64,000 nucleotides of DNA from Streptacidiphilus jiangxiensis (GTDB lineage Bacteria > Actinomycetota > Actinomycetes > Streptomycetales > Streptomycetaceae). The stretch is from contig NZ_FOAZ01000025.1 of assembly GCF_900109465.1 (NCBI RefSeq), forward strand, positions 1-64,000, in the 5' to 3' direction. Positions 34,981 to 43,466 of this stretch are shown here, one piece after another. The position numbers and the translations under genes are program-made. The notes under the pieces are model-generated. The model searched no databases and was not told the DNA's origin. It was given only the letters and a program-made list of their open reading frames with translations. How positions within the stretch are numbered: the first letter of the stretch is position 1; every line of letters begins with the position of its first letter.

Positions 34981-35694
34981 TCAGGCGCGCCGCAGCGCGT
35001 CGGTGAGGCGGGCCGCCGCCTCGACGATGGCCTGGGCGTGCAGTCGGCCCGGGTGGCGGGTCAGGCGCTCGATCGGGCCGGAGACGGAGACCGCCGCCAC
35101 GACCCGGTTGGACGGCCCGCGCACGGGCGCCGAGACGGAGGCCACGCCGGGCTCGCGCTCGCCGATGGACTGCGCCCAGCCGCGGCGTCGCACGCCGGAG
35201 AGCGCGGTCGCGGTGAAGCGCGCGCCCTGGAGGCCGCGGTGCAGCCGCTCCGGCTCCTCCCAGGCGAGCAGCACCTGGGCCGCGGAGCCGGCCTTCATCG
35301 GGAGCGTGGAGCCCACCGGGACGGTGTCCCGCAGGCCGGAGAGCCGCTCGGCGGCGGCCACGCAGATGCGGAGATCGCCCTGCCGCCGGTACAGCTGCGC
35401 GCTCTCGCCCGTCACGTCGCGGAGGTGGGTGAGCACCGGGCCGGCCGTGGCCAGCAGTCGGTCCTCGCCCGCCGCGGCGGCGAGCTCGGAGAGGCGGGGC
35501 CCCAGGATGAAGCGGCCCTGCATGTCACGGGTGACCAGGCGGTGGTGCTCCAAGGCGACCGCCAGCCGGTGCGCGGTGGGGCGCGCCAGTCCGGTGGCCG
35601 AGACGAGCCCGGCCAGGGTCGCGGGGCCTGCCTCTAGCGCGCTCAGCACCAGAGCAGCCTTGTCGAGAACGCCGACGCCACTAGAGTTGTCCAT
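34981..35694 (-). CDS. ndgR: IclR-family regulator NdgR
   Basis: 237 aa. The N-terminal winged helix-turn-helix (residues about 8-65) contains LAGLVSATGLARPTAHRLAVALEHH; the C-terminal IclR effector domain (about 80-235) includes AAQVLLAWEEPERL and GVASVSAPVRG. The gene is divergent from leuCD, the conserved place of NdgR (in Streptomyces) and LtbR-type regulators, which control leuCD and other amino-acid genes. The -10 element lies at 35706-35701, seven bases before the ATG, so the mRNA is probably leaderless. The operator in its promoter predicts autoregulation. Confidence 0.92.
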   Translation of the reverse strand: MDNSSGVGVLDKAALVLSALEAGPATLAGLVSATGLARPTAHRLAVALEHHRLVTRDMQGRFILGPRLSELAAAAGEDRLLATAGPVLTHLRDVTGESAQLYRRQGDLRICVAAAERLSGLRDTVPVGSTLPMKAGSAAQVLLAWEEPERLHRGLQGARFTATALSGVRRRGWAQSIGEREPGVASVSAPVRGPSNRVVAAVSVSGPIERLTRHPGRLHAQAIVEAAARLTDALRRA

Positions 35695-35700
35695 GCCCTG

Positions 35701-35729
35701 ATATTGCAGTCTCGGATCGCGAGACGCAA
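35701..35729 (-). promoter_or_regulatory. ndgR promoter with palindromic operator in the spacer
   Basis: On the minus strand, TTGCGT (35729-35724) and CAATAT (35706-35701) are 17 bp apart, and the ATG follows six bases later. The spacer holds a perfect dyad, GTCTCG-GATCG-CGAGAC on the plus strand (35709-35725), a good binding site for the IclR dimer. A bound regulator would cover this promoter and could also affect leuC, whose ORF starts 148 bp away. Confidence 0.75.
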
Positions 35730-35872
35730 GTTCAATCTTCTGGGAACTGCGTCACTCTGGAGGAACAGGGGCTCCCGAGGGGCATCCGAGGGGCTCCTAC
35801 AGGAGCTTTCGCCAAGCAGACGCCACGTAATCGACGGCTTGACCGGCGACGTAGCCGGTCGGAGGGACAGCG

Positions 35873-37297
35873 ATGGGACGCACACTCGCGGAGAAGGTCT
35901 GGGACGACCACGTCGTTCGGCGCGCCGAGGGCGAGCCCGACCTCCTCTTCATCGATCTCCACCTGCTGCACGAGGTCACCAGCCCCCAGGCGTTCGACGG
36001 GCTGCGTCTCGCGGGCCGCAAGGTGCGTCGCACGGACCTCACCATCGCCACCGAGGACCACAACACCCCGACCCTCGACATCGACAAGCCGATCGCGGAC
36101 CCGGTCTCCAGGGTCCAGTTGGAGACGCTGCGCGCCAACTGCGCCGAGTTCGGCGTGCGCCTGCACTCGCTGGGCGACGTCGAGCAGGGTGTCGTCCACG
36201 TGGTGGGACCGCAGCTGGGTCTGACCCAGCCCGGCACCACCGTGGTCTGCGGCGACTCGCACACCTCCACCCACGGCGCCTTCGGTGCGCTGGCCTTCGG
36301 CATCGGCACCAGCCAGGTCGAGCACGTGCTGGCCACCCAGACGCTGCCGATGGACCGCCCGAAGACCATGGCCATCACCGTCGAGGGCGACCTGCCCGAG
36401 GGCGTCACCGCCAAGGACCTGATCCTGGCCGTCATCGCCAAGATCGGCACCGGCGGCGGCCAGGGTTACGTCCTGGAGTACCGCGGCTCGGCGATCCGCG
36501 CGCTGTCGATGGAAGCGCGGATGACCGTCTGCAACATGTCGATCGAGGCCGGTGCCCGCGCCGGCATGATCGCCCCGGACGAGACCACCTTCGCCTACCT
36601 CCAGGGCCGCGACCACGCGCCCACCGGCGAGGACTGGGACGCCGCGGTGGCGTACTGGAAGACCCTGGCCACCGACGAGGACGCGGTCTTCGACGCCGAG
36701 GTGTTCATCGACGCCGCCTCGCTCTCCCCGTTCGTCACCTGGGGCACCAACCCGGGCCAGGGCGCGCCGCTGGGCGCGAACGTGCCGGACCCGGCCTCCT
36801 TCGAGGACCCGCAGGAGCGCATCGCCGCCGAGAACGCCCTGACGTACATGGGCCTCACGGCCGGCACCCCGCTGCGCGAGGTGAAGGTCGACGCGGTTTT
36901 CGTCGGCTCCTGCACCAACGGCCGCATCGAGGACCTGCGCGCCGCCGCCGCGATCGTCGAGGGCCGCCGGATCGCCGACGGCGTGCGGATGCTGGTCGTC
37001 CCCGGCTCCGTCCGCGTCGCCCTGCAGGCGATCGAGGAGGGTCTGGACAAGGTCTTCACCGCCGCCGGTGCCGAGTGGCGCCACGCCGGTTGCTCGATGT
37101 GTCTGGGCATGAACCCCGACCAGCTGGCCCCCGGTGAGCGCTGTGCCTCCACCTCCAACCGCAACTTCGAGGGCCGCCAGGGCAAGGGCGGCCGCACCCA
37201 CCTGGTCAGCCCCCAGGTGGCTGCCGCCACCGCGGTGCTGGGCCACCTGGCCTCGCCCGCCGACCTGTCCGACGTCCAGCAGCTCGTGGAGGCCTGA
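35873..37297 (+). CDS. leuC: 3-isopropylmalate dehydratase large subunit
   Basis: 474 aa, ATG at 35873 with GGAGGGACAG upstream. With LeuD it isomerises 2-isopropylmalate to 3-isopropylmalate through a [4Fe-4S] cluster. Aconitase-family marks are [20 protein letters not shown] (near residue 125) and the cluster cysteines in VGSCTNGR (near 345) and GCSMCLGMN (near 405 and 408). The length is normal for the bacterial large subunit. leuD starts 6 bp later. Regulation by NdgR is inferred from the shared intergenic region. Confidence 0.97.
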   Translation: MGRTLAEKVWDDHVVRRAEGEPDLLFIDLHLLHEVTSPQAFDGLRLAGRKVRRTDLTIATEDHNTPTLDIDKPIADPVSRVQLETLRANCAEFGVRLHSLGDVEQGVVHVVGPQLGLTQPGTTVVCGDSHTSTHGAFGALAFGIGTSQVEHVLATQTLPMDRPKTMAITVEGDLPEGVTAKDLILAVIAKIGTGGGQGYVLEYRGSAIRALSMEARMTVCNMSIEAGARAGMIAPDETTFAYLQGRDHAPTGEDWDAAVAYWKTLATDEDAVFDAEVFIDAASLSPFVTWGTNPGQGAPLGANVPDPASFEDPQERIAAENALTYMGLTAGTPLREVKVDAVFVGSCTNGRIEDLRAAAAIVEGRRIADGVRMLVVPGSVRVALQAIEEGLDKVFTAAGAEWRHAGCSMCLGMNPDQLAPGERCASTSNRNFEGRQGKGGRTHLVSPQVAAATAVLGHLASPADLSDVQQLVEA

Positions 37298-37303
37298 GCA
37301 GCC

Positions 37304-37900
37304 ATGGAGAAGTTCACCTCGCACACCGGCCGGGCTGTCCCGCTGCGTCGCAGCAACGTCGACACCGACCAGATCATCCCCGCCCACTGGCTCAAGAAGG
37401 TCACCCGCAACGGCTTCGAGGACGGCCTGTTCGAGGCCTGGCGCAGGGACGACGCGTTCGTCCTCAACCGCCCGGAGCGTCAGGGTGCCACGGTCCTGAT
37501 CGCCGGCCCCGAGTTCGGCACCGGCTCCTCCCGCGAGCACGCGGTCTGGGCCCTGCAGAACTACGGCTTCAAGGCCGTCATCTCCTCCCGCTTCGCGGAC
37601 ATCTTCCGCGGCAACTCCCTGAAGAACGGCCTGCTGACGGTGATCCTGCCGCAGGAGACCGTGGAGCGGCTCTGGGAGCTCGTCGAGGCCGACCCGCAGG
37701 CGGAGGTGACCGTCGACCTGGAGGCCCGTGAGGTCCGCGCCGAGGGCGTCACCGCCTCGTTCGCGCTGGACGAGAACGTCCGTTGGCGTCTGCTGAACGG
37801 TCTGGACGACATCTCCATCACCCTCCAGCAGGAGGCCGACATCGCCTCCTACGAGGCCGCGCGCCCCTCCTTCAAGCCGACCACCACGCCGGTCGGCTGA
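37304..37900 (+). CDS. leuD: 3-isopropylmalate dehydratase small subunit
   Basis: 198 aa, ATG at 37304, 6 bp after leuC. Swivel domain of the aconitase family: [20 protein letters not shown] (near residue 8) and the conserved [18 protein letters not shown] (near 67), then the [15 protein letters not shown] segment. It completes the LeuCD enzyme of leucine synthesis. The operon is closed by a strong hairpin 30 bp later. Confidence 0.97.
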   Translation: MEKFTSHTGRAVPLRRSNVDTDQIIPAHWLKKVTRNGFEDGLFEAWRRDDAFVLNRPERQGATVLIAGPEFGTGSSREHAVWALQNYGFKAVISSRFADIFRGNSLKNGLLTVILPQETVERLWELVEADPQAEVTVDLEAREVRAEGVTASFALDENVRWRLLNGLDDISITLQQEADIASYEAARPSFKPTTTPVG

Positions 37901-37930
37901 CCTCTCAGCAGCGCTTTTCCGCCACATCCA

Positions 37931-37962
37931 GGCAGCCCCCCGGTGTCCACCGGGGGGCTGCC
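37931..37962 (+). terminator. leuCD terminator
   Basis: GGCAGCCCCCCGGT and ACCGGGGGGCTGCC form a perfect 14-bp stem with a GTCC loop. Confidence 0.88.
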
Positions 37963-38044
37963 TGCTGTCTTCCGGGTGACTCTGTGTAAGGTCATCGCCG
38001 GGTGCAAGCAGGAGACAACTGGCCTTGAGTGGCACAATCTCCGC

Positions 38045-38323
38045 ATGAGTCCCGGTGACCCGCCCCTGGGCGACGACGACGCGGAGATGACCGAGGAGGC
38101 CGCGGACGTCGAGCTCTACGGGCTGGTTGCACGGCGACTCAAGGATGCACACGCCCGTGTGCGTGCTCTGGACGTGTCGGACGCGGAGAGGGCCGCGTTG
38201 ACCCGTTCGTTGCTCATGGTGACGGAGGCGGCGAAACGCGATCTCCCGGAAGCTGCACGGAGGTTGGCGCGTTTCGTAGCGGACCTGGACGGCCTCGGGC
38301 CGACCGGTCGGACGACGGGCTGA
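38045..38323 (+). CDS. Small helical hypothetical protein (92 aa)
   Basis: From the ATG at 38045. There is no ribosome site, but CACAAT lies six bases before the ATG, so transcription may begin at the start codon (leaderless mRNA). The acidic N-terminus (DDDAEMTEEAADVE) is followed by two or three amphipathic helices (VARRLKDAHARVRALDVSDAERAALTRSLLMVTEAAKRDL). No known domain; the composition suggests a small cytosolic helical bundle. It lies between leuD and the HU gene. The open frame from 37943 runs through the terminator and is not the start. Confidence 0.65.
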   Translation: MSPGDPPLGDDDAEMTEEAADVELYGLVARRLKDAHARVRALDVSDAERAALTRSLLMVTEAAKRDLPEAARRLARFVADLDGLGPTGRTTG

Positions 38324-38447
38324 ACCCGTAATCCATTGCGACACAAGGGTGATGCGCCCGTTTGGTTATTGAAATGGCGTATATACATGCCTAACGTGCG
38401 AATTGCCCTGAAGAATCTTCCGGGCACCCGTTTCCGAAGGGGAAGAC

Positions 38448-39173
38448 GTGAACAAGGCGCAGCTTGTTGAAGCGGTAGCCGAGCAGCTTGGTGGCCGTCG
38501 CGCCGCCGCAGAGGCAGTTGATGCTGTGCTCGACACCATCGTGCGTGCGGTGACCGCGGGTGACCGCGTGTCCGTGACCGGTTTCGGCACTTTCGAGAAG
38601 GTGGACCGCGCCGCGCGGTTCGCCCGTAACCCGCAGACCGGCGACCGGGTCAAGGTCAAGAAGACCGCGGTTCCGCGATTCCGCCCGGGCCAGGGCTTCA
38701 AGGACCTGGTCAGCGGCTCGAAGAAGCTCCCGAAGTCGGGCGTCTCGGTCCGCAAGGCCCCCAAGGGCTCGCTGACCCCGGGCAAGTCCGGCATGGTCGC
38801 TCCGGCCGGTTCCCCGGCCGCGAAGAAGGCCGCGGCCGCGGCCAAGAAGGCCACGGCGAAGAAGACCACGCCCACGGTCAAGAAGGCCGCCGCCAAGAAG
38901 GCGACGACCGCTGCTGCCGCGACCACGGCGCCCGCCGCGAAGAAGGCCACGCCGGCCAAGAAGGCCACCACGGCGAAGACCGCGGCGGCGAAGAAGACCA
39001 CGGCTGCCGCCAAGAAGACCACGGCGGCGGTCAAGGCCCCGGCGAAGAAGACGGTCACCGCGAGCACCTCCCGCCCCGCGGCCAAGAAGGCCACGACGGT
39101 GAAGAAGGCCACCTCGGCGGCCAAGAAGACCACGGCCAAGAAGGCTCCCGCCAAGAAGGCCGCGGCGAAGTAA
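38448..39173 (+). CDS. hupS: HU-family nucleoid protein with lysine-rich tail (HupS type)
   Basis: 241 aa, GTG start with AAGGGGAAG upstream. Residues 1-94 are a complete HU domain (MNKAQLVEAVAEQLGG, GFGTFEKVDRAARFARNPQTG, the DNA-arm and FRPGQGFKDLVSG). Residues about 105-241 are a tail of repeated AAKKATxAKK-type units, like histone H1, with more than 20 KK pairs. In Streptomyces, HupS with such a tail is linked to sporulation and spore nucleoid compaction, while HupA lacks the tail. The tail repeats are in-frame low-complexity DNA and may vary in length between strains. Confidence 0.95.
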   Translation: MNKAQLVEAVAEQLGGRRAAAEAVDAVLDTIVRAVTAGDRVSVTGFGTFEKVDRAARFARNPQTGDRVKVKKTAVPRFRPGQGFKDLVSGSKKLPKSGVSVRKAPKGSLTPGKSGMVAPAGSPAAKKAAAAAKKATAKKTTPTVKKAAAKKATTAAAATTAPAAKKATPAKKATTAKTAAAKKTTAAAKKTTAAVKAPAKKTVTASTSRPAAKKATTVKKATSAAKKTTAKKAPAKKAAAK

Positions 39174-39201
39174 CACAACGCTCTCGTCGAGCACACCTCA
39201 C

Positions 39202-39243
39202 CCGAGGGGCGCGCGAACCCACCCAGGTTCCCGTGCCCCTCGG
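39202..39243 (+). terminator. hupS terminator
   Basis: CCGAGGGGC and GCCCCTCGG pair as an outer 9-bp stem, with an inner GAACC/GGTTC stem, 28 bp after hupS. Confidence 0.75.
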
Positions 39244-39250
39244 TGCTTGC

Positions 39251-39377
39251 GTTGCACCACCCAGGGGCGCGGGGAACTGCGCGACAAGCCACCCACGCAG
39301 GTAGAGCACCGAACGTGCAGGGCCATCCGCTCGTCAGTGGTTTCTGGCGTAGCTCCTCGCGCCCCTGGTGGTGCAAC
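39251..39377. repeat. Dispersed intergenic palindromic element, copy a
   Basis: The outer arms GTTGCACCACCCAGGGGCGC and the segment ending 39377 are near-perfect inverted repeats. The inside holds GGGGAACTGCGCGACAAGCC and, later, GAACGTGCAGGGCCATCCGC. It belongs to the same family as 42163-42263, 46551-46652 and 52570-52670. Confidence 0.85.
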
Positions 39378-39395
39378 CAGAGGTGGTGCGGGACG

Positions 39396-40223
39396 TCAGA
39401 ACGTCTGCAGGGTGATGAGTGTGATGCGGCGGTCGGGGCCTGCGCCCTCGGTCTCGATGCGGACGCGTTGGCCGGGCCGGAGCAGGCGCAAGCCGCCCGC
39501 GTCGAACGCGGCGGCGTCGAACGGGAGCGGGGTGCCGTCGTCCAGGAGGACCTGGCCGCTGCGGCTGTCGGGGGAGTACGTGTACGCGGTCGCCTGCATG
39601 AGCCCAAGCGTAGTCAGCGTGTGCCGCCCGGCGCCCAGCGCCAGGGCCACACGCAGGTCCTCGCCGGTGTCCACGTCCCGGCGTACGCTCGGCACACCGT
39701 CCAGATCCAGTTCCACCGCCCCGGACGCGGCATGCGCCGCGCGGGACGCACCGCCGAAGAGGGGGGCGAGCGGGACGTTCGCGCCCGCGGCGAGGACCGT
39801 GGTCCCGATGCCCTGGGTGTCCGCGAGGAACGCACGGGGATGTGCTGACGCCGCGGTGAGGACCCGCGCCAGCTCGTCCGGCCGAAGCGCCGGCAGATCC
39901 GCCGACATCGCCGCCACCGCGCCCGCGTCAAGCGCCTCGCGCGCGTACCGCGCGCCGTGCGCGACCGCCGCGTTCAGGCCTGCGGCCGGTGAATCGGGTA
40001 TGACCAGGGCCCCCGCCAGGGCCAGTTGCGCGCCCGCCTGCTCGTCGTCGCAGACGGCCACCACGCGCGCCACCGCCGCGCAGCCCCGCGCCGCCACGAC
40101 GGTGTCGAGCGCGAAGGCGAGGGCGAGCCTCGGCCGGAGCGCCCCGACCGCCGGTGCCAGTCGGGACTTGCCCACGGACGGCGGCTTCAGCGGGATCACC
40201 ACGGTCGTCTTCGGCGTCGTCAT
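39396..40223 (-). CDS. cofC: 2-phospho-L-lactate guanylyltransferase (CofC/FbiD) with C-terminal extension
   Basis: 275 aa. Residues 1-208 are the CofC/FbiD nucleotidyltransferase fold (VVIPLKPPSVGKSRLAP at the N-terminus, AMSADLPALRPDEL near 105, and a later GIGTTVLAAG). The enzyme activates 2-phospholactate or phosphoenolpyruvate with GTP for coenzyme F420. Residues 209-275 (from MQATAYTY, with SGQVLLDDGTPLPFDAAAF and LRPGQRVRIETEG) look like a separate cold-shock/OB-like domain. The internal ATG at 39599 has no ribosome site, so I read it as a fusion. The other F420 genes are not in this window. Confidence 0.85.
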   Translation of the reverse strand: MTTPKTTVVIPLKPPSVGKSRLAPAVGALRPRLALAFALDTVVAARGCAAVARVVAVCDDEQAGAQLALAGALVIPDSPAAGLNAAVAHGARYAREALDAGAVAAMSADLPALRPDELARVLTAASAHPRAFLADTQGIGTTVLAAGANVPLAPLFGGASRAAHAASGAVELDLDGVPSVRRDVDTGEDLRVALALGAGRHTLTTLGLMQATAYTYSPDSRSGQVLLDDGTPLPFDAAAFDAGGLRLLRPGQRVRIETEGAGPDRRITLITLQTF

Positions 40224-40364
40224 CGGCGCCCATTGTGCCCGGAACGGCCCCCTGCCGGTGGGGGCGCCTCGACAGTCGGACGAGGCAGGGGCGACACTTG
40301 TGCGGTTGAACGTTAAGAATCACCGTCGGCCCCGCGGGGGACGGCGCGCAAAGGAGGAGTGCTC

Positions 40365-41153
40365 GTGCCCGGCTCCAGCACCAGGGCGGCGCGCCGCAGA
40401 TACGGTTTCTGGTACCGCCTCGCCGCGGTGATCGCGAAGCCGCCGCTGTTCGCCATGACCAAGCGGGACTGGAGCGGTTACGAGAACATTCCGGCCGAGG
40501 GCGGATTCCTGACCGCGATCAACCACAACTCGTATTTGGACCCGCTGGTCTACGGGCACTATCAGTACGACTCCGGTCGCCCTGCGCGATTTCTGGCGAA
40601 GGCCGGTGTCTTCAAGCTGCCGGGGATCAAGCAGATTCTGCACGGCGCAAAGATGATCCCGGTGTACCGCGGATCCACCGACGCGACGCAGGCTTTCCGC
40701 GCCGCGATCGACGCCGTCGACTCCGGTGAATGCGTCGCGTTCTACATCGAGGGCACGCTGACGCGTGACCCGGACCTGTGGCCGATGACCGGCAAGACCG
40801 GTGCGGCCCGCGTCGCGCTGATGACCGGCGCGCCCGTCATCCCGGTGGCCCAGTGGGGCGCGCACGAGATCATGCCGCGCTACGCGAAGGGCGGGAGGGG
40901 CAACCGGCGCTTCAAGCCGTTCCCCCGAAAGACCGTCAAGGTCGTCGCCGGCCCGGCCGTGGACCTGGACCGCTTCCGCGACCAGGAGATCACCGGGGCG
41001 GTGCTGCGCGAGGCGACGGACGCCATCATGGACGACATCACCGCGCTGCTGGAGCAGCTGCGGGGCGAGAAGGCCCCGGCCGACCGCTTCGACATGGCCA
41101 AGTCGCGCGCGGTGCAGGGTCAGGCTTCGATCGAGAAGGAGCCCGCCGAGTGA
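40365..41153 (+). CDS. plsC: 1-acyl-glycerol-3-phosphate acyltransferase (PlsC-like)
   Basis: 262 aa from the GTG at 40365, seven nucleotides after AAGGAGG; the GTG at 40359 lies inside that site. PlsC-type motifs are the catalytic HNSYLD (H-x4-D, near residue 54), the glycerol-phosphate-binding PVYRGSTDA, FYIEGTLTRD and PVIPVAQWG. It should acylate lysophosphatidic acid at the membrane. It ends in a four-base GTGA overlap with gpsA, so two steps of phospholipid synthesis are made together. Confidence 0.9.
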   Translation: MPGSSTRAARRRYGFWYRLAAVIAKPPLFAMTKRDWSGYENIPAEGGFLTAINHNSYLDPLVYGHYQYDSGRPARFLAKAGVFKLPGIKQILHGAKMIPVYRGSTDATQAFRAAIDAVDSGECVAFYIEGTLTRDPDLWPMTGKTGAARVALMTGAPVIPVAQWGAHEIMPRYAKGGRGNRRFKPFPRKTVKVVAGPAVDLDRFRDQEITGAVLREATDAIMDDITALLEQLRGEKAPADRFDMAKSRAVQGQASIEKEPAE

Positions 41154-42154
41154 CCACCCGCTGCGCCGTCTTCGGGAACGGCTCCTGGGGCACCGCCTTC
41201 GCGATGATCCTTGCCGACGCGGGCTGCGAGGTGACCCTGTGGGGGCGCCGGCAGGAGCTCGTCGACGCCATCAACGACACCCGCACCAACCCGGAGTACC
41301 ACCCGGGCATCGAACTCCCGCCGAACATCACGGCCACGACCGACCCGGCCAAGGCGGCGGAGGGCGCGGACTTCACCGTGCTCACCGTCCCCTCGCAGAC
41401 GTTGCGCCCGCTGCTGGCCGAATGGGCGCCGCTGCTGGCCCCGGACACCGTCCTGGTCAGCCTGATGAAGGGTGTGGAGCTCGGCACGGCCAAGCTCATG
41501 AGCGAGGTCATCCAGGAGGTCGCCGAGGTGCCCGCGGAGCGGGTCGCGGTCGTCTCCGGGCCGAACCTCGCGCCCGAGATCATGCAGCGTCAGCCCGCGG
41601 CGAGCGTCGTCGCGTGCGCGGACGAGTCGGCCGCCCAGCGCCTCCAGGCGGCGTGCCTGACGGGCTACTTCCGGCCCTACACGATCACCGACGTGGTCGG
41701 CGCGGAGCTCGGCGGCGCGGTGAAGAACGTCATCGGTGTGGCGGTCGGCATCGTCGACGGCCTGGGCTTCGGCGACAACACCAAGGCCTCGCTCATCACC
41801 CGCGGCCTCGCCGAGACCACCCGCCTGGGCCTGGCGATGGGCGCGGACCCGCACACCTTCGCCGGCCTCGCCGGCATGGGCGACCTCGTCGCCACGTGCA
41901 GCTCGCCGCTGTCGCGGAACCACACCTTCGGCCTCAACCTCGGCCGCGGCATGTCCCTCGCCGAGGCGACGGCCGCGATGCGGCAGACCGCCGAGGGCGT
42001 GAAGTCCTGCGTCTCGGTCCTGGACCTGGCCCACCGCAACGGCGTCGACATGCCCATCACGCAGACGGTCGTCGACATCGTCCACGGCGGCAAGTCCCCC
42101 CGGACGGCGGTCAAGGAACTCATGGGCCGCAGCGCCAAGCCCGAACGGCGTTAG
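41150..42154 (+). CDS. gpsA: Glycerol-3-phosphate dehydrogenase [NAD(P)+]
   Basis: 334 aa from the GTG at 41150, overlapping the plsC-like stop; the longer frame to 40778 is a shadow inside plsC. It reduces dihydroxyacetone phosphate to sn-glycerol 3-phosphate. Visible are the NAD fold GNGSWGTAFA (residues 9-18), VSGPNLAPEI, the catalytic Lys in ELGGAVKNVIGVAVG (near 188) and GLAGMGDLVATCSSPLSRNHTFG. Length is normal for GpsA. Confidence 0.96.
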   Translation: MTTRCAVFGNGSWGTAFAMILADAGCEVTLWGRRQELVDAINDTRTNPEYHPGIELPPNITATTDPAKAAEGADFTVLTVPSQTLRPLLAEWAPLLAPDTVLVSLMKGVELGTAKLMSEVIQEVAEVPAERVAVVSGPNLAPEIMQRQPAASVVACADESAAQRLQAACLTGYFRPYTITDVVGAELGGAVKNVIGVAVGIVDGLGFGDNTKASLITRGLAETTRLGLAMGADPHTFAGLAGMGDLVATCSSPLSRNHTFGLNLGRGMSLAEATAAMRQTAEGVKSCVSVLDLAHRNGVDMPITQTVVDIVHGGKSPRTAVKELMGRSAKPERR

Positions 42155-42162
42155 GCCTTCTT

Positions 42163-42263
42163 GGGGGCGCGAGGAACTGCGCGACAAGCCACTGGAGCAG
42201 ATGGTTCCCAACGCGCAGTGCCACCCCCATGTCGGTGGTTTCTCGCGCAGTTCCTCGCGCCCC
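42163..42263. repeat. Dispersed intergenic palindromic element, copy b
   Basis: GGGGCGCGAGGAACTGCGCG at the left and the inverted CGCGCAGTTCCTCGCGCCCC at the right are perfect 20-bp arms, with about 60 bp between them. It lies between gpsA and ddl. Confidence 0.9.
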
Positions 42264-42317
42264 TGGGGGTGCCCTGCCGGGCCTTGGCTGGACAGTGCGG
42301 GTAGTGTCCTACGCGAT

Positions 42318-43466
42318 ATGAGCACTCAGCCTTCCTCCCCCAGTCCCGCCGGAGGGCGCAAGCCCCGCGTCGCGGTCGTCTTCGGCGGCCGCAGCTCCGA
42401 GCACGCCATTTCTGTCGTCACCGCCGGCAGCGTTCTGCGCGCGCTGGATCGGGACGCGTACGAGGTGCTGCCGATCGGCATCACCCATGACGGCCGCTTC
42501 GCGCTCACCACCGACGAGCCCGAGCGGATGGCCATCACCGACGGCAAGCTGCCCGACGTGGACCAGCTCGCCGAGTCCACCGAGGGCCAGGTGAACCTAC
42601 CCGCCAGCCCCGTCGCCCGCGAGGTCGTCTACGCGGAGCCGGGCGCCGTGCCGAAGGCGCTGGGCGAGGTCGACGTCGTCCTGCCGCTGCTGCACGGCCC
42701 GTGGGGCGAGGACGGCACGCTGCAGGGGCTGCTGGAACTGTCCGGCGTGCCGTACGTCGGCTCCGGTGTGCTGTCCAGCTCGGTCGGCATGGACAAGGAG
42801 TACACCAAGCGGGTGCTCGAGGCCTTCGGCCTGCCCGTCGGCCCGTACACCGTGGTCCGGCCGCGTGAGTGGGCGACCGAGGCCGGCCGCGAGGCCGCGC
42901 TCGCGCGCATCGGCGAGCTGCAGTACCCGGTGTTCGTGAAGCCGGCCCGGGCGGGCTCGTCCATCGGCATCACCAAGGTGAGCGACCCGGCCGACCTGGT
43001 CCGCGCGATCGAGTTCGCCCGCGAGCACGACCCCAAGGTGATCGTCGAGCAGGGCGTCGTCGGGCGCGAACTGGAGTGCGGTGTCCTGGAGTTCGAGGAC
43101 GGCCCGCGCGCCAGCCTGCCGGCCGAGGTGCTCGTCGCGGAGGGCTTCGACTTCTACGACTTCGAGGCCAAGTACATCGACTCCAGCGACGTGCAGATCC
43201 CGGCGAACCTGAACGAGGACGAGCTCGGCCGCCTGCAGGAGCTCGCCGTGCAGGTCTTCGAGGCGCTCTCCTGCGAGGGCCTGGCCCGCGTCGACGTCTT
43301 CCTCCAGGAGAACGGCGAGTTCGTGGTCAACGAGATCAACACCATGCCGGGCTTCACCCCGATCTCGGCCTTCCCGAAGATGTGGGAGGCCTCCGGCATC
43401 GCCTACCCGCAGCTGGTCGACCACCTGCTGCAGGCGGCGCTGCGCCGTTCCACCGGCCTGCGGTAA
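42318..43466 (+). CDS. ddl: D-alanine-D-alanine ligase
   Basis: 382 aa from the ATG at 42318; the frame upstream is made by the palindromic element. ATP-grasp enzyme joining two D-Ala for peptidoglycan. Motifs are VVFGGRSSEHAISVVTAG (near residue 21), LHGPWGEDGTLQGLLEL (near 125), KPARAGSSIGITKV (near 210) and the metal site VNEINTMPGFTP (near 337). It belongs to the DdlA-like long form. The ribosome site is weak, so the leader is probably short. The convergent DUF3515 gene stops at the adjacent base. Confidence 0.95.
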   Translation: MSTQPSSPSPAGGRKPRVAVVFGGRSSEHAISVVTAGSVLRALDRDAYEVLPIGITHDGRFALTTDEPERMAITDGKLPDVDQLAESTEGQVNLPASPVAREVVYAEPGAVPKALGEVDVVLPLLHGPWGEDGTLQGLLELSGVPYVGSGVLSSSVGMDKEYTKRVLEAFGLPVGPYTVVRPREWATEAGREAALARIGELQYPVFVKPARAGSSIGITKVSDPADLVRAIEFAREHDPKVIVEQGVVGRELECGVLEFEDGPRASLPAEVLVAEGFDFYDFEAKYIDSSDVQIPANLNEDELGRLQELAVQVFEALSCEGLARVDVFLQENGEFVVNEINTMPGFTPISAFPKMWEASGIAYPQLVDHLLQAALRRSTGLR

